Source: DATLGB01 sp037724045 (GTDB lineage Bacteria; Actinomycetota; Thermoleophilia; Solirubrobacterales; Solirubrobacteraceae). From it: a stretch of 64,000 nt of DNA. The notes below the pieces were generated by a model. The model worked only from the letters and a program-made list of their open reading frames with translations. It was not told the DNA's origin and did not search any database. The position numbers were made by a program, and so were the translations under genes. The stretch is taken from the NCBI GenBank assembly GCA_037724045.1, contig JBBJOW010000009.1:1-64000 (forward strand). Direction: 5' to 3'. Positions 31,566-40,262 of this stretch are shown here, in pieces. Position 1 is the first letter of the stretch, and every line of letters starts with the position of its first letter.

Positions 31566-33470
31566 CTACAGCTCGATGTTGCCCCCGAGCGAGACGACGC
31601 GGTCGTCGGGGAGGTTGAAGTACTCCGCGCGGCTCGCGGCGTTGCGGCTGATGGCGGTGAACAGCCGCTTGCGCCACATGGCCATGCTGCCGTTGGGCTC
31701 GGGATCGACGATGACCCGGCTGAGGAAGTAGGTCGCGCCGTCGACGTCGAAAGGGAGGCCGTGCTGCTTTGCCTCGCGCAGCGCCGCCGGCACGTCGGGG
31801 ACGTCCTGGAAGCCGAAGCGCAGCTTGACGAGGACGATCCCGTCGTCGGGGATCTGCAGATCGTCGACCTCGCAGCGGTCCTGCGGGTGCACGTGGGGGA
31901 CCCCTGCGGTCTCCACGCTGACGACGATCACCCGCTTGTGCAGCACCTTGTTGTGCTCGACGTTGTACCGCATGGCCAGCGGCGTCGTGTTGGCGCTGGC
32001 GTTGAGGAAGACGGCGGTGCCCGGCACGCGGACGGGCGGTTCGTCGGAGGCTTCGAGGGCGAGCACGAAATCCAGCAGCGGGCCCTCCTCCTCCACGCGG
32101 TTGGCGGTGACGATCTCCCGGCCCCGGCGCCACGTGATCAGCACCGTGAAGATCGCCAGCCCGATCGCGAGCGGGAACCAGCCGCCGTCGGCGATCTTGG
32201 TCAGATTGGCGGCGAAGAAGGCGAGGTCGACGACCAGGAAGCCGGCCGCGCCAGCGATCACCATCCACAGCGGGCGGCCCCACAGGGCGCGCACGACCAC
32301 GAAGAACAGGATCGTGTCGATCGCCAGCGTCCCGGTGACGGCGATGCCGTAGGCCGACGCGAGCGCGCTCGAGGACCCGAACCCGACCACCAGGACGACG
32401 ATGGCGCCGAACAACCCCCAGTTGACCGTGGGCACGTAGACCTGCCCGATCGCGTGCCGGGAGGTGTGGCGGATGGTCATCAGCGGCAGCAGGCCGAGCT
32501 GGACCGCCTGCCGCGTCACCGAGAACGCGCCCGAGATGACCGCCTGCGAGGCGATCACCGCGGCGACCGAGGCGAGGATCACCATCGGCAGCAGCAGGCC
32601 GTCGGGAACCAGCAGGAAGAAGGGGCTCTCCGTGGCGGACGGGTCGGAGAGCAGCAGCGCGCCCTGGCCCATGTAGTTGAGCAGCAGCGCGGGCAGGACC
32701 GCGAGAAACCAGGCCCGCCGGATCGGCGCGCGCCCGAAGTGGCCCATGTCGGCGTAGAGCGCCTCCGCGCCCGTCACCGCGAGCACGATCGAGCCGAGCG
32801 CCAGGAACGCGGTCCCCGGCCGGTCGAAGAGGAACGCGAGGCCGTGGTGCGGGGAGAGCGCGCCCAGGATGGAGGGGTCGTCGATGACCTCGCCGAGACC
32901 GAGGACGCCAAGCGCTCCGAACCACACGACCATCACCGGGCCGAACGCGCGTCCCACCACGGCGGTGCCGAAGCGCTGGGCGAGAAACAGCACGGAGAGG
33001 ATCGCGAGCGTGATCGGGATGACGTAGTCGCCGAGGCTCGGCTCGAGCACCTCGAGCCCCTCGACCGCCGACAGCACCGAGATCGCCGGCGTGATCATGC
33101 CGTCGCCGTAGAACAGCGCCGCACCGAAGGCGCCGAGCGCAACCAGCGCTGCGGTCGTGCGCGCGCCCTTCAGCTTCGCCGACTGCACGAGCGAGATGAG
33201 CGCCATGATCCCGCCCTCGCCCCCGTTGTCGGCGCGCATGATGAAGAGCACGTACTTGACCGTCACGATGATCGTGATCGCCCAGAAGATCAGCGACAGG
33301 ACGCCGAAGACGGCGTCCTCGCTCGGGGCGAGCTCGTGGGGCCCGGCGAACGTCTCCTTCATCGCGTACAACGGGCTGGTGCCGATGTCGCCGAAGACGA
33401 CGCCGACGGCGCCGAGCGTGAGCGCCGCCGGTCCGGCCGCGCCATGTGGTGTCGGCTGCTCCCCGCTCAG
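31566..33470 (-). CDS. kup: Potassium uptake permease Kup, probable CTG start
   Basis: About 634 residues. Eleven to twelve helices occupy the first 430 residues, and a cytoplasmic domain the rest. Reading from CTG 33470 gives LGAVGVVFGDIGTSPLYAMK, the defining first helix of KUP transporters. Standard starts (TTG 33371) begin inside it. GAAGG at 33483-33479 is 8 nt upstream of the CTG, a proper Shine-Dalgarno spacing. Other hallmarks: LFYGDGMITPAISVLSAVEG, TGAEALYADMGHFGRAPIRR, VTGTLAIDTILFFVV. It brings in K+ with H+. Divergent from the alcohol dehydrogenase gene, 44 bp apart. Confidence 0.9.
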   Translation of the reverse strand: MSGEQPTPHGAAGPAALTLGAVGVVFGDIGTSPLYAMKETFAGPHELAPSEDAVFGVLSLIFWAITIIVTVKYVLFIMRADNGGEGGIMALISLVQSAKLKGARTTAALVALGAFGAALFYGDGMITPAISVLSAVEGLEVLEPSLGDYVIPITLAILSVLFLAQRFGTAVVGRAFGPVMVVWFGALGVLGLGEVIDDPSILGALSPHHGLAFLFDRPGTAFLALGSIVLAVTGAEALYADMGHFGRAPIRRAWFLAVLPALLLNYMGQGALLLSDPSATESPFFLLVPDGLLLPMVILASVAAVIASQAVISGAFSVTRQAVQLGLLPLMTIRHTSRHAIGQVYVPTVNWGLFGAIVVLVVGFGSSSALASAYGIAVTGTLAIDTILFFVVVRALWGRPLWMVIAGAAGFLVVDLAFFAANLTKIADGGWFPLAIGLAIFTVLITWRRGREIVTANRVEEEGPLLDFVLALEASDEPPVRVPGTAVFLNASANTTPLAMRYNVEHNKVLHKRVIVVSVETAGVPHVHPQDRCEVDDLQIPDDGIVLVKLRFGFQDVPDVPAALREAKQHGLPFDVDGATYFLSRVIVDPEPNGSMAMWRKRLFTAISRNAASRAEYFNLPDDRVVSLGGNIEL

Positions 33471-33514
33471 GTCGGGAACCTTCGCAGATGCGGCCGGGCG
33501 GTAGCGTCCGGCGG

Positions 33515-34618
33515 ATGAAGATCCGCGCCGCCGTGCTGGAGGAGTTCGGCCAGCCGCTCAACGTCACCGAGATCGATCTCGAGGGCCCGAAGGCCGGCGA
33601 GGTGCTCGTCCGCCTGTCGGCGTGCGGCGTCTGCCACACCGACATGTACACGGCCTCGGGAGCCGACCCGTCGGGCTACGCGCCGTGCGTGCTCGGTCAC
33701 GAGGGCGCAGGAGTGGTCGAGGACGTCGGCGAGGGCGTGACCTCGGTCGTCGAGGGCGACCACGTCGTCACCCTGTTCAGCCCCCAGTGCCGCGAGTGCG
33801 TGCACTGCCGCGACGACCGGACCAACCTCTGCATGGCCATCCGTGCCGAGCAGAACCGCGGCCACCTGCCCGACGGATCGGCCCGCCTGTCGCGCGGCGG
33901 CGAGCCCATCCGCCACTTCATGGGCACCTCGACCTTCGCGGAGGCGACGGTCATGCCCGAGATCGCGCTCGCGAAGATCAACCCCGACATGCCGATGGAC
34001 CAGGCCGCGCCGTTCGCCTGCGGGCTGTCGACCGGCCTCGGTGCGGCCATGAACACCGCCAAGGTGACCGAGGGCTCGAAGTGCGTCATCTTCGGCGCCG
34101 GGCTCGTCGGGCTCGGCGCGGTCGCCGGCGCGCGGCTGTGCGGCGCGGAGCGGATCATCTGCGTCGACCTGTCCGAGGACCGGCTTGCCCTGGCGCGCGG
34201 CCAGGGCGCGACGGATACCTGGGTGGGCGGCGCCGACATCGTGCAACGCGTCACGGACGAGACCGGCGGCTTCGGCGCCGACTACACCTTCGAGGCGACG
34301 GGGCTCGTGAAGGTCATGGCCCAGGCCGTCGAGTCCGCCCGCATGGGCTGGGGCCTGTGCACCGTCGCGGGCGTCGCCGGCAAGGGGGAGACGCTCGACG
34401 TGATCCCGCGCTGGCTGATCCAGGGGCGGCGGATCGCCGGCTCGTCCTTCGGTGGAGTCAAAGGACGCGACCAGGTGCCCGAGCTCGTCGAGCGCGCGCT
34501 CGCGGGCGAGATCGACGTCGCTCCCCTCATCTCCCACACGCTCACGCTCGACGAGGTCAACCGCGGCTTCGATCTCATGCACGACCAAGACGGCATCCGC
34601 TCCGTCATCAGGTTCTGA
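33515..34618 (+). CDS. Zinc-dependent alcohol dehydrogenase, class III-like
   Basis: A 367-residue MDR enzyme. Catalytic zinc site region SACGVCHTDMYTASGADP, LGHEGAG, the structural zinc lobe CRECVHCRDDRTNLC with all four Cys, and NAD-binding CVIFGAGLVGLGAVAGARLC. Length and the insert TSTFAEATVMPE fit S-(hydroxymethyl)glutathione/mycothiol-dehydrogenase-like enzymes, with formaldehyde-type substrates possible. ATG 33515 has no strong Shine-Dalgarno; TAGCGT 8 nt before it may be a -10. Its stop is 10 bp before lgt. Confidence 0.9.
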   Translation: MKIRAAVLEEFGQPLNVTEIDLEGPKAGEVLVRLSACGVCHTDMYTASGADPSGYAPCVLGHEGAGVVEDVGEGVTSVVEGDHVVTLFSPQCRECVHCRDDRTNLCMAIRAEQNRGHLPDGSARLSRGGEPIRHFMGTSTFAEATVMPEIALAKINPDMPMDQAAPFACGLSTGLGAAMNTAKVTEGSKCVIFGAGLVGLGAVAGARLCGAERIICVDLSEDRLALARGQGATDTWVGGADIVQRVTDETGGFGADYTFEATGLVKVMAQAVESARMGWGLCTVAGVAGKGETLDVIPRWLIQGRRIAGSSFGGVKGRDQVPELVERALAGEIDVAPLISHTLTLDEVNRGFDLMHDQDGIRSVIRF

Positions 34619-34628
34619 GGCGCGGCTG

Positions 34629-35387
34629 ATGCAACCTGAACTCGACCTCTTCGGGCTGCCGATCAAGACGTTCGGCCTGTCCTTCGGGCTGAGCTTCGTG
34701 ATCTGCGGGATGGTGCTGAGCCGGCGGCTGCGCGAGCTGGGCAAGCCGGTCGACTACGCGTACGAGATCGTCTTCTCCGCGCTCGTCGGTGGGCTGATCG
34801 GCGCGCGGCTCTGGTACGTCGCCGAGCACACGGACGCCCTCTCGGAGGACTTCTTCGGGACGCTCTTCGGCGGCTCCGGGCTGACCTGGTACGGCGGCGC
34901 GCTCGGGGGCGCGGCGGCCGTTCTGCTGTGGGCCAAGCGCAAGGACATGTTCGGGCTCGGGCTGCTCGACCTCGCGGCGCCGGCGCTGGCGCTGGGCTAC
35001 GCGGGCGGCCGCGTGGGCTGCCAGCTCTCGGGTGACGGCGACTACGGCGAGGCGTGGGACGGACCGTGGGCGATGGCCTATCCCGACGGCGTCGTCCCCA
35101 CCGACGAGGCCGTCCATCCGACCCCGGTCTACGAGACCCTTGCCATGGGCGTCACCGCGCTCGTGCTCTGGCACCTGCGTGACCGCTTCGCGCCCGGGCG
35201 CCTCTTCGCCCTCTACCTCGTCCTCGCGGGCCTCGAGCGCTTCCTCGTCGAGTTCGTGCGGCGCAACTCCCCCGCGCTGGCCGGGCTGACCACGGCGCAG
35301 CTCGTATCGCTGGTCATGCTCGCCGCGGGCGCCATCTGGCTCGCGCGCACCGGCGGCGGCGTCACGCGGACGAACAGCATCAACTAG
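34629..35387 (+). CDS. lgt: Prolipoprotein diacylglyceryl transferase
   Basis: A 252-residue, seven-helix enzyme. It has GLSFGLSFVICGMVLSRRLR and EIVFSALVGGLIGARLWYVA (the GxRLWY pattern), GLTWYGGALGGAAAVLLWAK and the signature GGRVGCQLSGDGDYG, where the family consensus usually has GRxGNFxNGE. HPTPVYE is the later conserved stretch. It adds diacylglycerol to lipobox cysteines such as those of PhnD and the CWB2 lipoprotein here. Signature substitutions are within known actinobacterial variation. Its stop overlaps the opposite hydrolase by 4 bp. Confidence 0.92.
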   Translation: MQPELDLFGLPIKTFGLSFGLSFVICGMVLSRRLRELGKPVDYAYEIVFSALVGGLIGARLWYVAEHTDALSEDFFGTLFGGSGLTWYGGALGGAAAVLLWAKRKDMFGLGLLDLAAPALALGYAGGRVGCQLSGDGDYGEAWDGPWAMAYPDGVVPTDEAVHPTPVYETLAMGVTALVLWHLRDRFAPGRLFALYLVLAGLERFLVEFVRRNSPALAGLTTAQLVSLVMLAAGAIWLARTGGGVTRTNSIN

Positions 35388-36097
35388 GAGAAGCTCGAGG
35401 CGCCCAGCGCGCGCCGGATGAAGCGGATCGACTCGCCCTGAAGCTCTGCGTCGTGCTGCGCGGTGCGGTGATGGCCGCCCGGGGTGACGATCAGGCGCTT
35501 CAGCGGGGCGGCGGAGCGGGCGTGGAGCTCGACGGAGTGCTGTGCGGGCACCTGCTCGTCGCCCTCGGCGTGGATGAGCAGCAGTGGGACCGCGGACTGC
35601 TCGACGATCAGGCCGAGGTCGTGCTCGGACAGCAGGGCTTCGACGGCCTCGAGGTCGACCGGGACCGTCAGCCGGCCGGAGCGCAGGCCGGCGGCCAGGC
35701 CATGCCCGGGGGCGGGGCAGACCGCGACGATCGCCGCGGCACCGACCCGCTCGGCTGCGGCGATGGCCACGTAGCCGCCGAGGCTCGAGCCGCGCACAGC
35801 GATCGGGACGTCGCCGAGCAGGCCGGCGATCGCGGCGACGTCCTCGAAGACCCGGCCGTCGAGCCTGCCGCCCGTCTCGCCGTGGCCGCGCAGGTCGAAG
35901 GCGACCGCGGCCATGCCCGCCGTACGGGCGGCGCGGGCCATGTCGTGATGGCTCTCCTTGCTCGACATGGCGCCGTGAATGACGACGAGGCCGCCCCACG
36001 GCGTGCCTTCCGGGAGCCAGAGCGTGTAGGCGAGGTCGCCGTGGACGCCGCGCTCGGTCGGTGGTGCAGGGGTGGGGAGACGGCGCGTCCGTGGCAT
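35384..36097 (-). CDS. Alpha/beta hydrolase (dienelactone hydrolase or serine esterase-like)
   Basis: A 237-residue protein. Oxyanion region VVIHGAMSSKESHH, AVAFDLRGHGETGGRLDGRV, nucleophile elbow VRGSSLGGYVAIAAAE (GxSxGG), acid in LLLIHAEGDEQVPAQHSVEL and the general-base His in IVTPGGHHRTAQHD. The triad is complete. The substrate is unknown. The ATG at 36097 is only 12 bp from the ATG of divergent lysA, so the two promoters must overlap or lie in coding DNA. Confidence 0.9.
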   Translation of the reverse strand: MPRTRRLPTPAPPTERGVHGDLAYTLWLPEGTPWGGLVVIHGAMSSKESHHDMARAARTAGMAAVAFDLRGHGETGGRLDGRVFEDVAAIAGLLGDVPIAVRGSSLGGYVAIAAAERVGAAAIVAVCPAPGHGLAAGLRSGRLTVPVDLEAVEALLSEHDLGLIVEQSAVPLLLIHAEGDEQVPAQHSVELHARSAAPLKRLIVTPGGHHRTAQHDAELQGESIRFIRRALGASSFS

Positions 36098-36109
36098 AGT
36101 GGCCGCCGC

Positions 36110-37399
36110 ATGATGACGGTCTCGAGCGTGTACCCGCAGCACTCCTACGTGAAGGACGGCCGGTTCGTCATCGGCGGTTGCGACGCGACGCAGTTGGCGC
36201 TCGATCACGGCACGCCCGCGTACGTGGTGGCGGAAGACGACCTGCGCGCACGGGCCCGGGAGTTCGCCGGCGGCCCGGCGCGAATCGTGTACGCGTCGAA
36301 GGCGTTCCCTTGCACGGCGGCCCTGCGCGTGTTCGCGGAGGAGGGGCTCAGCGTCGACGTCGCCAGCGGTGGCGAGCTGCACCTCGCGCTGCAGGCCGGC
36401 TTCGATCCCGCCGACGTCGTCGTGCACGGCAACGCCAAGTCGCTCGAAGAGCTGCGGCTCGCGGCCGAGGCGGGCGTGGGGCTGATCGTGCTCGACGGGT
36501 CCGACGCCGCGAAGCTGACCGAGCTGGGGGTCCGCGGGCAGCGCTGCCTGGTGCGGGTCGTCCCCGGCGTCGAGACCGACACCCACGCGGGGATCATGAC
36601 GGGCCAGGAGAGCTCGAAGTTCGGGCTCACGCCCGCAGAGGCGGCGGCCCTGATCGCCGACCCTCCGGCCGCGGTCGACATCGTGGGCCTGCACTTCCAC
36701 CTCGGCTCGCAGCTCTTCACGGCCGACCCCTTCACCGATGCAGTTCAGACCCTGCGACAGCTGGGAGACTTCGGCGTGTACGACCTCGGCGGCGGCATGG
36801 CCGTCGGCTACACCCGCGAGGACGAGCCGCCGGAGCCGGGGGAGTGGGTGGTAGCGATCACCGAAATCGCGCACGATGCCTTCGGCAGCGACATCGAGCT
36901 GCTGCTCGAGCCCGGGCGTGCGCTGGTCGCGAACGCCGGCGTCACCCTCTATTCGGTGACCGACGTCAAGCGCAGCTTCGTGGCGGTCGACGGCGGGATG
37001 TCCGACAACCTGCGCCCGATGCTCTACGGCGCCCGCTACGAGGCGCGGCTGGCCGACCGCGAGTGTGTGACGTCGCCCGGAGGTCCGAACTTGAGAGGAC
37101 CGGAGGGCGAAACCCATCGTCCCGGAGGTCCGAACTTGAGAGGACCGGAGGGCGAAACCCATTACGCGGTCGTCGGCAAGCACTGCGAGTCCACGGACGT
37201 CCTGCTGAGCGACGTCGCGCTGCCTGAGCCAGTAGTCGGCGACGTGCTCGTGACCCCGGCCACGGGCGCCTACGGGCACGCGATGGCCAACAACTACAAC
37301 GGCATCCCGCGGCCGCCGGTGATCTTCTGCAAGGACGGCGAGGCACGCGTGGTCGTCCGCCGCGAGACCTACGAGGACCTGACCGCCCGTGACTGCTGA
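36110..37399 (+). CDS. lysA: Diaminopimelate decarboxylase-like enzyme with tandem insertion
   Basis: A 429-residue fold-type III PLP enzyme. PLP lysine in IVYASKAFPC (Lys64), LHFHLGSQL, DLGGGMAVGY, ELLLEPGRALVANAG, CESTDVL and the C-terminal GAYGHAMANNYNGIPRPPVI. It makes lysine from meso-diaminopimelate. Residues 323-352 are a duplicated 15-residue unit (PGGPNLRGPEGETH plus R or Y) with no counterpart in the family, placed between the ARYEARLAD and VVGKHCES regions, close to the active site. Activity therefore needs confirmation. ATG 36113 is an alternative start. hom overlaps its end by 11 bp. Confidence 0.9.
   Translation: MMTVSSVYPQHSYVKDGRFVIGGCDATQLALDHGTPAYVVAEDDLRARAREFAGGPARIVYASKAFPCTAALRVFAEEGLSVDVASGGELHLALQAGFDPADVVVHGNAKSLEELRLAAEAGVGLIVLDGSDAAKLTELGVRGQRCLVRVVPGVETDTHAGIMTGQESSKFGLTPAEAAALIADPPAAVDIVGLHFHLGSQLFTADPFTDAVQTLRQLGDFGVYDLGGGMAVGYTREDEPPEPGEWVVAITEIAHDAFGSDIELLLEPGRALVANAGVTLYSVTDVKRSFVAVDGGMSDNLRPMLYGARYEARLADRECVTSPGGPNLRGPEGETHRPGGPNLRGPEGETHYAVVGKHCESTDVLLSDVALPEPVVGDVLVTPATGAYGHAMANNYNGIPRPPVIFCKDGEARVVVRRETYEDLTARDC
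37076..37162 (+). repeat. 45-bp in-frame tandem repeat inside lysA
   Basis: Two copies (37076-37120 and 37121-37162) are identical over 42 bp and each contains GGTCC-10 nt-GGACC, able to form a hairpin. A 45-bp period keeps the frame. The 3' part CGGAGGGCGAAACCC resembles the reverse complement of a stretch in element 1 near 18370, differing at one base. It looks like an inserted palindromic unit that later duplicated. Confidence 0.85.
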
Positions 37400-38621
37400 G
37401 ACCACTCCGTTCGGCATCGGTGTGCTCGGCGCCGGCACGGTCGGCGGCGCCTTCGCCGAGCTGCTTCCCGAGCGCGCCGAGGCGATCGTCAACCTCACCG
37501 GCCTGCGCCCCGAGATCACCGGCGTCCTCACCCGATCGCGCGGCGACTTCGACGACATCGTCGAGCGCTCACAGTTGATCGTCGAGCTGATCGGCGGGCT
37601 CGAGCCCGCGCGCGACTACGTCCTGCGGGCGATGCGCGCCGGCCGCCACGTCGTCACCGCCAACAAGCAGCTGCTCGCAGTCCACGGCGAGGAGCTGTGG
37701 GCGACCGCGCGCGAGCACGGCGTCCAGCTGCGCTTCGAGGGCGCCGTCGCCGGCGTCGTCCCCGTCATCCGCGTCATGCAGGAGTCGCTGGCCGGCTCGC
37801 ACGTCGAGCGGGTGAGCGGGATCGTCAACGGGACGACCAACTACATCCTCACCGAGATGGCGGCCAAGGGCGTCTCCTACGCCGAGGCGCTCGCCGACGC
37901 GCAGCGGCTCGGGTACGCCGAGGCCGATCCGAGCGACGACGTCAACGGCAAGGACGCGGCCGCCAAGATGGCCATCCTCGCGCGCCTCGCCTTCGACACG
38001 CCGGTGTCCCTCGACGACGTCCCCTACGAGGGCATCGAGGACATCACGGCCGAGGACATGCAGTTCGCGCGCGACCTGCGCCTGGGCCTGAAGCTGATCG
38101 GGACGGCCGAGCGCGTCGACGGCGGGCTGTCGGTGCGCGTGCATCCGACGCTGCTGTACTCCGGCCACCCGCTGGCCTCCGTCCACGGCCCGTACAACGC
38201 GGTCACCGTCGAGGCCCCGGCGATCACCGAGATCACCATGTCGGGCCCGGGCGCGGGCGGTCCGCAGACCGCCACGGCGGTGCTCGGCGACGTCATCAGC
38301 GCGATGATCCCGCCTGCCTCGACGCCGGAGACCACGCAGCGCCTGCCGATGATCGAGGACGTCGTCTCGGCGTTCTACGTGCGCATGGAGGTCGCCGACC
38401 GGCCCGGCGTCCTCGCCCAGGTCGCCGAGGTGCTCGGGATGCAGGGCTGCTCGATCAAACAGCTCTACCAGCACGGACTGGGCGACGACGCCCGCCTGGT
38501 GATGACCATCCACCCGGTGCTCGAGTCGCGCCTGTTCGCCGCGCTGCAGCTGATCGGGCGCCTGGACTTCATCCGCTCCGCCCCGCACGCCATCCGCGTG
38601 ATCGAGGAGGAGTACGTCTGA
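37389..38621 (+). CDS. hom: Homoserine dehydrogenase
   Basis: A 410-residue enzyme. NAD(P)-binding GIGVLGAGTVGGAFAELLPE, RHVVTANKQLLAVHGEELWA, catalytic region FEGAVAGVVPVIRVMQESLA, SGIVNGTTNYILTEMAAKGV and DPSDDVNGKDAAAKMAILAR, plus a C-terminal ACT domain (VADRPGVLAQVAEVLGMQGC). It reduces aspartate semialdehyde to homoserine, and the ACT domain points to threonine feedback. GTG 37389 overlaps lysA. This operon thus joins lysine and threonine branches. Confidence 0.96.
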   Translation: MTAETTPFGIGVLGAGTVGGAFAELLPERAEAIVNLTGLRPEITGVLTRSRGDFDDIVERSQLIVELIGGLEPARDYVLRAMRAGRHVVTANKQLLAVHGEELWATAREHGVQLRFEGAVAGVVPVIRVMQESLAGSHVERVSGIVNGTTNYILTEMAAKGVSYAEALADAQRLGYAEADPSDDVNGKDAAAKMAILARLAFDTPVSLDDVPYEGIEDITAEDMQFARDLRLGLKLIGTAERVDGGLSVRVHPTLLYSGHPLASVHGPYNAVTVEAPAITEITMSGPGAGGPQTATAVLGDVISAMIPPASTPETTQRLPMIEDVVSAFYVRMEVADRPGVLAQVAEVLGMQGCSIKQLYQHGLGDDARLVMTIHPVLESRLFAALQLIGRLDFIRSAPHAIRVIEEEYV

Positions 38622-38656
38622 GACCCTACGGGTCCCCCGAACGCAAGGCCGGACCT

Positions 38657-39229
38657 TTGATTCGGAGCCGGCCGTGGGTGATCCCCGCCGCACGACTCGA
38701 GGGCGATCGGGTGGTGCTGCGCGACTTCGCGCCGCGCGACGTCGACCCGTTCCTGCAGGCGTTCGCTGACGAGTCTGCGCTCGACCGCCTGATCGGCTAC
38801 GAGGAGGAGCCGACGAAGGCGTGGGCCCGCAAGCGCATGCGCGAAGAGGCGAACGAGCGCATCGGCGGCCGGTCAATCCGCTTTGCGATCGCCGCGCCCG
38901 ACGACGACGCCTTCCTCGGCCAGATTGCGCTGCACAGCTTCAGCTGGATGCACCGGCGGGCGGACTGCGGCTTCATGGTCGTGCCCGGCTCACGCCGCGG
39001 CGGCGTGGCCCTCGAGGCCCTACGCCTGATCGTGCGCTGGGCGTTCGCCACGCTCGGCCTGCACCGCGTCGGCCTCGCGACCCTGATCGACAACGAGCCG
39101 ACCATCCGCCTCGCCGAACGGGCGGGCTTCCAGCGCGAGGGCGTGCTGCGCGCGTACACGTACGAGCGCGGCGCCCGCATCGACAACCTGTACTACGGCG
39201 CCGTCGAGGGAGACCCGGCGTGGGCCTGA
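38657..39229 (+). CDS. GNAT-family N-acetyltransferase (RimJ/RimL-like)
   Basis: About 190 residues from TTG 38657 (GTG 38678 is possible; a CTG at 38618 overlaps the hom stop). GNAT fold: LEGDRVVLRDFAPRDVDPFL, IRFAIAAPDDDAFLGQIALH, GFMVVPGSRRGGVALEALRL for acetyl-CoA binding, and LHRVGLATLIDNEPTIRLAE, AGFQREGVLRAYTYERG. It probably acetylates a protein N-terminus or amine. Lying between hom and thrC, co-expressed but with no known step in threonine synthesis. Confidence 0.88.
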   Translation: MIRSRPWVIPAARLEGDRVVLRDFAPRDVDPFLQAFADESALDRLIGYEEEPTKAWARKRMREEANERIGGRSIRFAIAAPDDDAFLGQIALHSFSWMHRRADCGFMVVPGSRRGGVALEALRLIVRWAFATLGLHRVGLATLIDNEPTIRLAERAGFQREGVLRAYTYERGARIDNLYYGAVEGDPAWA

Positions 39230-40260
39230 TCGAGCGCTATCGCGACCGGCTGCCGTTCGCCGCCGGGGACCCCGTCGTCTCCCTCGGCGAGGGTTCCACG
39301 CCGCTCGTGCTGGCCGAGCGTGTCTCCGAGCGCGTCGGCGCAGAGGTCTGGCTCAAGCTGGAGGGCCTGAACCCGACCGGCTCCTTCAAGGACCGGGGGA
39401 TGACCTGCGCGGTGAGTGCCGCAGTGCGCGAGGGCGCCACGGCGGTCATCTGCGCCTCGACGGGCAACACCGCCGCCAGCGCCGCCGCCTACGCGGGCCG
39501 CGCCGGCCTCACGGGCGCCGTCATCGTCCCCGAGGGCAAGATCGCCATCGGCAAGCTCGCCCAGGCGCTCATGCACGGCGCCAAGGTGATCGCGCTGCAG
39601 GGCAACTTCGACCAGGCGCTGACCATCGTGCGCGAGCTCGCCGACCACCACCCGATCGGCCTCGTCAACTCGGTCAACCAGTTCCGCCTCGAGGGGCAGA
39701 AGACCGCCGCCTTCGAGATCCTCGAGGAGCTCGACCAGATCGACGCGCTCTGCATCCCCGTCGGCAACGCGGGCAACATCACGGCGTACTGGAAGGGCTT
39801 TGAGGAGGCGGGCGCCTCCCCGCGGATGCTCGGGTATCAGGCGGCCGGCGCGGCGCCGCTCGTGCTCGGAAAGCGGGTCGACGACCCCGAGACGGTCGCG
39901 AGCGCGATCCGGATCGGCAACCCCGCCCGCTGGGAGGAGGCCATGGGGGCGATGAGCGCTTCGAGCGGGGACATCCGCGCGGTCACCGACGAGCAGATCC
40001 TCGACGCCTACCGCTTCCTCGCCGCCCACGAGGGCGTGTTCTGCGAGCCGGCGTCGGCGTCCGGTGTCGCCGGCCTGCTCAAACACGGCGCGGAGGGGGC
40101 GTCGCGCGTCGTCTGCGTGCTCACCGGCCACGGGCTCAAGGACCCGCAGACCGCCTTGTCGCAGGCCGGCGCCGTGGTGCCCTGCGACGCGCAGACCGCC
40201 GCGGTCGAGCGCGTCCTGTTCACCCAGCCGGCTTCGCCGGCGGGCACAGGCGGCGGATAG
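39220..40260 (+). CDS. thrC: Threonine synthase
   Basis: A 346-residue fold-type II PLP enzyme. PLP lysine in NPTGSFKDRGM, ICASTGNTAASAAAYAGRAG for phosphate/substrate binding, VIVPEGKIAIGKLAQALMHG, PVGNAGNITAYWKGFEEAGA and VCVLTGHGLKDPQTAL. It converts O-phosphohomoserine to threonine. GTG 39220 overlaps the acetyltransferase by 10 bp. The gene's last codons form a GCCGGC-TTC-GCCGGC hairpin at about 40227-40241, just before thrB. Confidence 0.96.
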   Translation: MGLIERYRDRLPFAAGDPVVSLGEGSTPLVLAERVSERVGAEVWLKLEGLNPTGSFKDRGMTCAVSAAVREGATAVICASTGNTAASAAAYAGRAGLTGAVIVPEGKIAIGKLAQALMHGAKVIALQGNFDQALTIVRELADHHPIGLVNSVNQFRLEGQKTAAFEILEELDQIDALCIPVGNAGNITAYWKGFEEAGASPRMLGYQAAGAAPLVLGKRVDDPETVASAIRIGNPARWEEAMGAMSASSGDIRAVTDEQILDAYRFLAAHEGVFCEPASASGVAGLLKHGAEGASRVVCVLTGHGLKDPQTALSQAGAVVPCDAQTAAVERVLFTQPASPAGTGGG

Positions 40261-40262
40261 CG

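Noticed and set aside
30241..33651. A 1136-codon open frame on the minus strand across the M23 and kup genes
   Set aside because: The translation is Arg/Gly/Ala-rich low-complexity shadow sequence, while the true products on other frames have clear domains. High GC content produces such frames.
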